From Anaerolineae bacterium (GTDB taxonomy: Bacteria; Chloroflexota; Anaerolineae; 4572-78; J111): 12,100 bases of DNA. Below are positions 1-7,200 of this stretch, in pieces; the first letter of the stretch is position 1; each line of letters opens with the position of its first letter. The DNA is taken from assembly GCA_020433835.1 (NCBI GenBank), contig JAGRBY010000175.1:1-12100 (forward strand), read 5' to 3'. The translations under genes were made by a program, and so were the position numbers. The notes beneath the pieces were generated by a model, which saw only the letters and a list, made by a program, of their open reading frames with translations, did not search any database and was not told the DNA's origin.

Positions 1-393
1 CATCTCTTGGGTGGCCGGCATGTAAAACATGCCAAAAACCGGTCGCCCATAAGCCAATAAACCAATCGCTATACCCCACTCCGGCATGCCCTGGTTGAAG
101 ACGGTGGTTCCGTCTAAAGGGTCGATAGTCCAGACCATTTTTGTGGCCAGGTTTGTTTTTACGGAGCCGTATTCTTCGCCCATAACAATATAGTTAGGGT
201 AACTAATTTGAAGCTGGCGAGCGAGATATTGCTCAATTTCGCGATCAGCCTGACCGGCCGGACTTTCATCAGATGAATAAGGGTAAAGCTTTATCCGGTC
301 GAAATAATGCAGGGCTATTTTACCGGCGTGAAAAACCCAATGGCAGAGTTCTTTTATATTAACTTCGGTTAAAGGGTTGATAAGATAGTTCAT
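1..393 (-). CDS. Inositol monophosphatase family protein, 3' end cut by window edge
   Basis: This is the N-terminal 131 residues of a Mg-dependent phosphatase of the inositol monophosphatase superfamily, a cytoplasmic enzyme class acting on inositol phosphates or related sugar and nucleotide phosphates. The family's first metal site is visible: GEE at residues 72-74, and WTIDPLDGT at 88-96 with Asp91 and Asp94. These positions nearly match the E70/D90/D93 metal ligands of characterised inositol monophosphatases. An upstream AGQADREIE segment (residues 46-54) fits the conserved helix that carries the other early acidic residue. The second half, with the last metal-binding Asp, lies off the window, so the exact substrate class (inositol phosphate, fructose bisphosphate or PAP) cannot be decided. 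The ATG is supported by GAGGAGAGG just upstream. The gene follows the STAND regulator on the same strand after a 238-base gap. Confidence 0.9.
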   Translation of the reverse strand, partial: MNYLINPLTEVNIKELCHWVFHAGKIALHYFDRIKLYPYSSDESPAGQADREIEQYLARQLQISYPNYIVMGEEYGSVKTNLATKMVWTIDPLDGTTVFNQGMPEWGIAIGLLAYGRPVFGMFYMPATQEM

Positions 394-556
394 GGAAGCC
401 TCTCCTCATTTAGCGTGTTGGTTACGTGGGATAGCTAGCGCGTTTGTTGGTTTGCCAGAGTTCGTTCGCTACCAATAGGTTAACCGGCAAAGCACCCATT
501 GGGGCATGATCGGGTTGACTTGCAGCCGTCTGTAATAAAGCCGATTTGACGATTTC

Positions 557-578
557 GCTACCTGTAGTTTACGGTAGC
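557..578. other. Small inverted repeat in the 394-631 intergenic gap
   Basis: GCTACC (557-562) and GGTAGC (573-578) form a perfect 6-bp stem with a 10-base loop, flanked on both sides by GATTT-type words. It lies between the stop of the winged-helix STAND gene and the start of the phosphatase gene, both on the minus strand. No T-tract follows on either strand, so it is not a clear intrinsic terminator. A palindromic operator is an alternative. The rest of the 238-base gap shows no gene and no promoter I would defend. Confidence 0.3.
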
Positions 579-631
579 TGGGGCGATTTTACTTGAGGAG
601 AGGATGAGATTTAGTTGATATTTTGTTGAGG

Positions 632-2059
632 TTAATTTTGAGGTGAGCCATCCGGATCAAAGTAGTAACCGTCGCCACGTACTGTAACCAGGTAGCGCGG
701 TTTGGCCGGATTCAGCTCAATTTTTTTGCGGAGCTGGCGAATAGCTTGCTGTACGGTTTCATTACTCACGCCGCCTAAATAGGCCTCGTTTTCATCCAGC
801 CAGGCTCCTTGAATGATTTCATCGAGTGTGCAGATTTTTTGTGGATTATCGAGCAGAAAGGTTAATAGCTGCCGATCTTTCCGGGCCAGATCGGCCAGTT
901 CCTGATCGCCTTGGTAAAAGCGCTGGGTGGTTGGATCGCGCCAGATGGTGCCGGTACTGACGCCTTCCATCATAATTACATAGCGGGCGAATAGGGGGCT
1001 GAACAACTGCCAGCCTCCTTTTTGTTTGATACACAATCCTTTTGCTGACAACCCTTGCAGCGGCTCCCCGTATTTTTCCTCGATTTGGCGCAAACTTTCT
1101 TTGCGATCCTTGCCCGATTTTATCTCGAGCGCACTTTGCAGAGCGAACAGAGTGGCCTCCTCTGCACCGGTCAGTCCTTGCCGTAAATCGGCCAGCCGAT
1201 TTTGGATACTCGGTTCAACCAGCAGCGTCGATGCCCATTCGTTCGGCTCCGGCACCGTGTCGATGCGCTGCTGATGGGCTAGCCATAAGGCCGCCGCCCG
1301 CAGCAGGGCCGGGTAGCCGCCGGTCAGTTCAATGAGCCGCTGCCGGGCTTCGTCACTAAAACTTTGCCCGGTTGACGACTCGCGCCGGCCGATGACCCAG
1401 CGGGCGTCGCTATTGGACATAGTGCTCAACCAACAGCGGTGGATGTCAAGAATTTCGTACAGTTCACTGGTTTCAATCGATTTGATGAGGTGGGGCAGAT
1501 CGGTGCGAACGCCGGCCAGATACGACAGTGTAGCCTTGAAGCCATCGCGCAAGCCGCGCAGATTATCGAGGACCTGGGGTGAAGCCGTTTGGCAGAAGCG
1601 ATCAAACGGATCGAAGACCAACACCAGTCGTAACTTGTAATTTTGAAAGTGGAGCAAAACCTCCCGCAGAGCGCTTTGCGGCAAAAAGGGATCGGTTTTT
1701 TCCTCGACCTTGCGGTACAGCCGCTCAACCTCATCAACCAGATTGGCGTTTAGCTCGCGTAATTGGGGCGCAGCTTCAAAGAGCGAGCGCAGCATCACCC
1801 GAAAAAAGGTGCTCAAATCATCGCTGGGTAAGTTGTTGAGATCAACCAGTACCAGGGCCAGTTGAGGCGCATCATCCGGTAAATAGCTTTGCACCACATC
1901 GGGACGCTGACATAGAAACCCCAAAAAGTTCGATTTGCCCGCCCCGCCCAAACCAATGATCGAGCCGCTTTCGCCGGCCTGGATCCAGCGCGCAATCTGG
2001 GCGACTTCCCCGGCGCGATAGTTGGTGGGATAAGATATGTATTTTTGGGTGAGGGTCAT
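632..2059 (-). CDS. STAND/AAA-type NTPase with C-terminal OmpR-type winged helix
   Basis: This is a predicted cytoplasmic ATP-dependent transcription regulator of 475 residues. Walker A is GLGGAGKS at residues 36-43. The likely Walker B is LRLVLVFDPFDR at 143-154. A LTGGYPALLR segment at 245-254 fits the conserved Gly-Pro element of STAND-type winged-helix regions. Residues about 380-468 match the OmpR/PhoB DNA-binding domain: DRQLLTFLLDNP, then TLDEIIQGAW, the recognition-helix region VSNETVQQAIRQLRKKIE, and the wing RYLVTVRGDGYYF. There is no receiver domain, so it is not a classical response regulator; the input is presumably the NTPase module. The start is fixed by AAGGAG six to seven bases upstream of the ATG, and a good promoter lies about 35 bases further up. 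It is divergent from the secreted propeller gene. The regulated genes are unknown; the two neighbours are only candidates. Confidence 0.85.
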   Translation of the reverse strand: MTLTQKYISYPTNYRAGEVAQIARWIQAGESGSIIGLGGAGKSNFLGFLCQRPDVVQSYLPDDAPQLALVLVDLNNLPSDDLSTFFRVMLRSLFEAAPQLRELNANLVDEVERLYRKVEEKTDPFLPQSALREVLLHFQNYKLRLVLVFDPFDRFCQTASPQVLDNLRGLRDGFKATLSYLAGVRTDLPHLIKSIETSELYEILDIHRCWLSTMSNSDARWVIGRRESSTGQSFSDEARQRLIELTGGYPALLRAAALWLAHQQRIDTVPEPNEWASTLLVEPSIQNRLADLRQGLTGAEEATLFALQSALEIKSGKDRKESLRQIEEKYGEPLQGLSAKGLCIKQKGGWQLFSPLFARYVIMMEGVSTGTIWRDPTTQRFYQGDQELADLARKDRQLLTFLLDNPQKICTLDEIIQGAWLDENEAYLGGVSNETVQQAIRQLRKKIELNPAKPRYLVTVRGDGYYFDPDGSPQN

Positions 2060-2095
2060 GGGTTTCTCCTTAGAGATACGTGTGGAACCTGCGCT

Positions 2096-2124
2096 ATTAT
2101 CACCTTGTTTCGGCCAAGAGACAA
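2096..2124 (-). promoter_or_regulatory. Sigma-70-like promoter for the winged-helix NTPase gene
   Basis: Read on the minus strand, TTGTCT (complement of 2119-2124) is followed after exactly 17 bases by GATAAT (complement of 2096-2101). That is 4/6 and 5/6 to the consensus boxes. Transcription would start near 2089, giving a leader of about 30 bases before the ATG at 2059. Confidence 0.55.
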
Positions 2125-2317
2125 ATTTTTATGGTTGGCTCAAAGGGGGAGTGTTTAGACCGTTCTGAATACTTTTGTTTTCACGATGATGGCTTTATAG
2201 CGAGAAAAGCGAAAGAAAGGTGATAGTTTCAGGAATTTACATTGTGATAAGATGAATAGGGAGGTAGGAGTTTACAAAAGATAATCCCGTGATAAGTGAG
2301 GTGGCACTGAGAAAATA

Positions 2318-2346
2318 TTGACAGTTCCCCTCTGTTGGTTGAACTA
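2318..2346 (+). promoter_or_regulatory. Alternative promoter with perfect -35 box
   Basis: TTGACA at 2318-2323 is a perfect -35 box, but the -10 position 17-18 bases downstream reads GAACTA/AACTAT, a poor match. It may be a second promoter for the secreted propeller gene or chance. Confidence 0.25.
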
Positions 2347-2348
2347 TT

Positions 2349-2377
2349 TGGCGAAGGTATGTTGTAAGCGTTATAAT
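2349..2377 (+). promoter_or_regulatory. Candidate promoter for the secreted propeller gene
   Basis: TATAAT at 2372-2377 is a perfect -10 box. At 17-base spacing the -35 position is TGGCGA (2349-2354), only 3/6. Transcription would start near 2384, leaving a leader of about 47 bases before the ATG at 2431. Confidence 0.4.
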
Positions 2378-2417
2378 TCGCGCAGTTGGTTTGTTAATCG
2401 TATTTCTATAGTATTTT

Positions 2418-2427
2418 GGGAGAGAGG
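2418..2427 (+). promoter_or_regulatory. Ribosome binding site deciding the start at 2431
   Basis: GGGAGAGAGG ends three bases before the ATG at 2431. An upstream in-frame TTG at 2416 overlaps this purine tract and has no ribosome binding site of its own, so the ATG start (606 residues) is preferred. Confidence 0.65.
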
Positions 2428-2430
2428 TTG

Positions 2431-4251
2431 ATGTTGAATTCGAGACAATCAAAAAAATTAGTACTTCTTATATTACTCTTGTTACCTTTTTTTACCATGG
2501 CGGCGAGTCCCTACAAGGCTCATTTTCCGAATCAGCCTCGGATCTCGCCGGAACAGGCTATTGCTGTGGCTGTAGGTGGATGGAGTGATACCCCCAATGG
2601 CTTGGTTAAGCAATATACAGCTAAAGCTAGTAAGAATGACAGGCAGAAGGTGAAAATAGCTTCACAGCCTTTGATAAGACGCGAAAGAAAGGGGTTTAGT
2701 CAGGCTTGGGATTTTTATAGAGCTAAAATAGATGCGTTGGCTGATCCGGTAATGAGAGACGAAGCAGATAAACCCACTTTAGAGACGGCTACTTATCCGA
2801 TGATCATACAAGCTGAAGTGGAAGAAAACAATTTTCGCATCAGTGACATGGGGGGAGATGGTAATAAGGACTTTGGTGCTTTCTATCCGTCAGTGACATA
2901 TAACAGCACTGATAACGAATACTTAGTGGTATGGATTGGTGACGACAATGTAGATCCTTTAGTAGATAATGAGTATGAGATTTTTGGGCAACGGCTTGAC
3001 GGAACAACCGGAGCCCAAAAAGGCGAGAACGATTTCCGCATCAGCGAAATGGAGCCGTATAATTCTAATGTTCCTAAGGGCATCCTACCAGCAGTGGATG
3101 TGGCTTATAATAGCACTGACAACACGTATTTAGTTGTTTGGTGGGGTAACGGTATCAACAGTCCCTCAGCAATTAATGAAGTCGAAATCTTTGGTCAACA
3201 GTTAAATTCAGCAGGAGAGCAGATTGGGAAAGATGATTTTCGGATCAGTGATATGGGGCCGGATGGTGATGACTTATTCGGTGCTATCTTCCCGGCAGTA
3301 GTCTATAACAGCACTGATAATGAATATCTGGTCGTATGGCATGGCAGTGATAACACCGGTGACTTGGTGGATGATGAATTGGAAGTTTTTGGACAGCGAC
3401 TTGACGGAACAACAGCAGATGAAAAGGAAAGTGATTTCCGGATCAGCAATATGGGGCCAGATGGTGATGGTTTATTCGGTGCCTTAGATGCGGCAGTTGC
3501 CTATAATAGTATCAACAAAGAGTATTTGGTTGTTTGGTGGGGCAATGATGATACTAAAACGTCTTCAGATGAAGAGCTAGAAATTTTTGGACAGCGACTT
3601 GATGGCGCGACGGGGGCGGAAAAAGGAAGCGACTTTCGAATTAGCGAGACGGGACCAGATGGAGATACTCGTTATAGAGTAGCCTTTCCAGATATAGCCT
3701 ATAATAGCGTGAGCAATGAGTACTTAGTAGTCTGGGGGGGGGATAATAATGCTGGGCTATTAGTATTAAATGAACTTGAGATCTTTGGGCAGCGACTTAA
3801 TGGCGCGACGGGGGCGGAAAAAGGAAGCGACTTTCGAATTAGCGAGATGGGACTGGATGGAAAACCTGCATATGATGGTAATCATCCAAGTGTGGCCTAT
3901 GACCATAACTCCAATGAATATCTCGTGGTTTGGCATGGTAACGATGATACAATTGGCGAAGCTGAAATCTACGGGCAAAGATTAAATCCATCAGGAGAGC
4001 AAGTTGGTGATGATGATTTTCGAATTAGTTATATGGGAACTGATGGAGATGCTAATTATGATGCCCTTTATCCAGTAATTGCTTACAATGGCGTATCCGA
4101 GCAATTTATTGTAGCTTGGTACGGCGATGACAATACAGATATGTTAATAAACCAGGAATTTGAAATATTTGGTCAAATACTACTCCCTGGACAGCAATCG
4201 AGTAACCCTGAGGAGGCTGTATTTCTACCAATCATGATAAAGAGTAACTAA
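2431..4251 (+). CDS. Secreted seven-repeat protein, probable beta-propeller
   Basis: This is a predicted exported protein of 606 residues. A signal peptide covers residues 1 to about 26: a basic start (SRQSKK), a Leu-rich core, then TMAAS. A linker to about 133 resembles nothing I know. Seven repeats follow, starting at residues 134, 201, 269, 335, 401, 467 and 529, each of the form DFRISxMGxDGD, AYNSxxNEYLVVWxG, ELEIFGQRLDGxTG. Seven blade-sized units suggest one seven-bladed beta-propeller. The acidic GPDGD and GDDN loops could bind Ca2+ (inference). The layout resembles the VVW/YGQRF repeats of secreted bacterial adhesin-like proteins. The protein ends VFLPIMIKSN, like the tail of the convergent giant protein. 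The two stop codons are 14 bases apart with no obvious terminator between. No catalytic motif is visible; a ligand-binding or adhesion role is a guess. Confidence 0.85.
   Translation: MLNSRQSKKLVLLILLLLPFFTMAASPYKAHFPNQPRISPEQAIAVAVGGWSDTPNGLVKQYTAKASKNDRQKVKIASQPLIRRERKGFSQAWDFYRAKIDALADPVMRDEADKPTLETATYPMIIQAEVEENNFRISDMGGDGNKDFGAFYPSVTYNSTDNEYLVVWIGDDNVDPLVDNEYEIFGQRLDGTTGAQKGENDFRISEMEPYNSNVPKGILPAVDVAYNSTDNTYLVVWWGNGINSPSAINEVEIFGQQLNSAGEQIGKDDFRISDMGPDGDDLFGAIFPAVVYNSTDNEYLVVWHGSDNTGDLVDDELEVFGQRLDGTTADEKESDFRISNMGPDGDGLFGALDAAVAYNSINKEYLVVWWGNDDTKTSSDEELEIFGQRLDGATGAEKGSDFRISETGPDGDTRYRVAFPDIAYNSVSNEYLVVWGGDNNAGLLVLNELEIFGQRLNGATGAEKGSDFRISEMGLDGKPAYDGNHPSVAYDHNSNEYLVVWHGNDDTIGEAEIYGQRLNPSGEQVGDDDFRISYMGTDGDANYDALYPVIAYNGVSEQFIVAWYGDDNTDMLINQEFEIFGQILLPGQQSSNPEEAVFLPIMIKSN
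2830..4194 (+). repeat. Seven tandem ~198-bp coding repeats
   Basis: Units begin at 2830, 3031, 3235, 3433, 3631, 3829 and 4015, so the spacings are 201, 204, 198, 198, 198 and 186 bases. All changes in length are multiples of three. Conserved words are FRIS, YNS, EYLVVW and EIFGQRL. Copies 4 to 6 share exact unit length and are the most alike. Confidence 0.85.
3592..3847 (+). repeat. Near-identical 58-bp DNA repeat inside the propeller gene
   Basis: Positions 3592-3649 and 3790-3847 are identical except for one base (G at 3601, A at 3799). The offset is 198 bases, exactly one repeat unit. The flanks diverge quickly. This points to recent unit duplication or gene conversion. Confidence 0.8.
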
Positions 4252-4265
4252 TCTCGTGAACCTCG

Positions 4266-7200
4266 TTATTTCTTTGATATCAAGGGTAAATAGGTTACAT
4301 TCAATCGATCTGCGTACTCTAGCAAATCAGACCCATCTGCTGTGGATGATTTATGAGGAGAACACAGCATCAGAATAATTAGCTGATTTGGGGGCGTGGT
4401 ATGAATGGTGATTTTACCTTTTGATACCATGTCTGGTGTCAAAGAATAAGACCATGAGGTTCCATAATGGCTGTTGCTTGCAATTCTATGGATTGGAACT
4501 TGATCCACTGTAGGTGGTAGCTTCGTATCAGATGTTAAAAGCCATAGTTTCCAAGGGGGATTATGGGATGGTAGGTTGATAGCAATGTCCTTCTGAACAT
4601 CGCCTGTCTCGTAATAAGGGAATGCGGCAGTCCACACATAACTACTGCGACAGGCTAGAGGAACAGAATGAAGAAAGGTCGAGGTTGGGTCAGCAGGAAT
4701 AGGAGTTTGCACAAAGGGGGCTGATTGACTGGTTGCTAAAACGGGTGTTTGGTGCTGAGTCTGCAAAACGGATGGGCTTGTACTCCCTTCTGAATGGGGG
4801 TATAAATATTCTGGACAAACCGAATCGTCTTGATCTGTAGCTTGAAACTGGGCTGGAATATACAAGTCAAGCTCAACCTGAGTCAGATTGCGGCCAGTTT
4901 TGCGGCAGGCACGAAGCTGCCATAGTTCTACCCCTACTTCCCACAAAATGAGATTGGTACTGGTATTTAGGCTGCCTGAAGCCAAGAGATTACCATTGGG
5001 ATTGAAAGCGACACTGGACACATTCGTATTGTGTCCTTCGAGAGGCCGACCTAGAAATTGAGGATGGCTTCGGTCTTGCGTATCCCATAGAACAATAAGG
5101 CCATCATCACCTCCTGAGGCCAAAGTTTTTCCATTTGGACTGAAGCTCACACTTTGCAATGAACTATTATGGTCACTAAGCGGTTGTCCCAGTCGCTGGG
5201 GGTGCAGGCGATCCTTGACATCCCAAAGGATTATGGACTTGTCAATACTTCCAGACGCTAGAGTTGGTGGATTGGGGCTAAATGTTAAGCTTTCAACCGT
5301 ATTAGAATGTTCGGAGAGAGGTTGTCCTAGTAGTTGAGGTTGGCGCGGGTTCTGAACATCCCATAAGAGGATGCTACCATCACTTTTCCCGGCAGCCAAG
5401 GTCTTACCATCTGGGCTAAAAGCGATACTGTTGAAATAACCGGATGTTCCAGAGAAAATTTGCGTTAATTGCTGAGGATACTGACGATCTTGCATATCCC
5501 ATAGGGCAATGGTGCCCTCGCTACTCACTGAAGCTAGGGCTAGACTATTGGTATTAAAGGATAAACTCTCAATGTAACTAAAATCTTCGGAGAAGGTTTG
5601 GCCCAGAGATTGAGGTTGGCGCGGGTTCTGAACATCCCATAAGAGGATGCTACCATCACCTTTCCCAGCAGCCAAAGTCTTCCCATCTGGACTAAAGGCT
5701 AGGCTGGTCATAACCCCAACAAATTTTGTGCCGAGTTGAACTAACACTTTAGGGGTGTAAAAATCGTTAGTGTCCCAAAGTATGACAATACCATCGTTAC
5801 TAGCAGAAGCCAGCGTTTGCCCATCCGGACTGAAGGCTACGCTATTAACTTGACGGTCATGACCAATGAGACGTTGCCCAAGAAGCTGATTCAGTTGATC
5901 TGGTTGAATATCCCAGAGTGTAACGGTTTTGTCCCAACTGGCTGAAATGAGCGTCTGAGTATTCGGAATGAAGCTCAAACTCGACACCCGCTTGGTGTGC
6001 CCAGTCAACGTTAAAATTTTCTGTTTGCTCTCTACATCCCATAAAATAATTGTCTTATCACCGCTGCCGGAGGCTAGGGTTTCTCCATCTGAGCTAAAGG
6101 CCAGACTAAATACATCATCTTGATGCGCTTGAGCAAATTCAATCCGTGGTTGAGGTTGTTGTAGATCAGCGACGTCCCATAGAATAATCGAGCCATTTCC
6201 ATCACCCGATGCTAACATCTCACCGTCGGGGCTAAAAACGACACTCCATACCCAATTCTTATGGCCACTATCGTCGTCTGATTGCCACATCTGTTGAGGT
6301 TGTTGAGGGTTGTGAACATCCCACAGCCTTAACTTCTTATCTTGACCGGCGGAAACCAATATTTTTTCATTGGGTTTGAAGGCGATACTTTCTACACTAT
6401 CGATTTGATCTGTGAACGTTCCCAGCGCTTGCAGCGGCTGGTTAGGCTGCACTGTCCACAAATTGATTTTGCCCTGATTGCTGCCAGAAGCGAAAGTTTC
6501 TCCATCCGAGTTGAAAGCGATAGTATTCACGCTGCCGTCTTGAATAGCATGCCCCACTTTTAACGGCTTTTGTGGGTTAGATACATCCCACACAATAATT
6601 TCGCCGTCATCACTGCCTGAAGCCAGTATATCTCCACTGGTACTATTGAAGGCGAGGCTCTTTATAGTTCCGTTATGGCCGGTCAGGGGTTGGCCAATAG
6701 GCTGAGGCGGCCCATCTGTTTGCATTTGCCAGAGAATAATTGTGCCGTCGGCTCCGGCTGAGGCCATGGTTTGACCATCCGGACTCAGAACCGTACTCTC
6801 GACCGGACCAGCGTGTCCGTAAAGGCGATTACTTAAGCGAGGATATGTTTGCAAGGCCGTTAATAGCACATCGCGGGCCTCTGTTGTTTCGTCGATGCGA
6901 TTCGCTTCTAAAGCCAGTAGAAAAGCCAGCGTCGGATCATCATTCAAAAGGCTTAATGCCTGCGCCGCCAACTGGCGAGAAACGGAGATCTTGGTCTGCT
7001 CATCGGCCCGATCGCGTTCCGCTTCAGCTGTCGCCTGCTCGGCGATGGCTGTTTCCTCCGCCTCGATGGCCTTCGTTGACTCGGCCTGGGCCGTAGCCTC
7101 CGCTTCCGCCGAGCGCGTTGTCTCTGCAACGGCTGTGGCTCGCGCCAATGATTCCTGGGTGGCATTATATTGAGCCGTTGCCAGATTAGCATCGGCATCG

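Larger units (their letters stand above)
2060..2430. other. Divergent intergenic region
   Basis: This 371-base, A+T-rich gap separates two divergent genes. It holds a minus-strand promoter near 2096-2124 for the winged-helix NTPase and two candidate plus-strand promoter signals (2318-2346 and 2349-2377) for the secreted propeller gene. The middle part, about 2125-2317, shows no gene, clear repeat or RNA structure that I can support. Confidence 0.6.

Noticed and set aside
594..619. Good Shine-Dalgarno followed by ATG on the plus strand at 605
   Set aside because: The frame closes after four codons (Met-Arg-Phe-Ser); the purine tract seems coincidental.
632..2059. Two-component response regulator
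   Set aside because: The winged helix fits, but there is no receiver domain; the N-terminal region is a P-loop NTPase and no histidine kinase gene is nearby.
2237..2452. 71-codon minus-strand ORF in the divergent intergenic region
   Set aside because: It overlaps the start and promoter signals of the secreted propeller gene, has no ribosome binding site and its translation resembles no protein.
4252..4265. Bidirectional terminator between the two convergent genes
   Set aside because: The 14-base gap has no stem-loop or T-tract, and I saw no clear hairpin within the adjacent gene ends.
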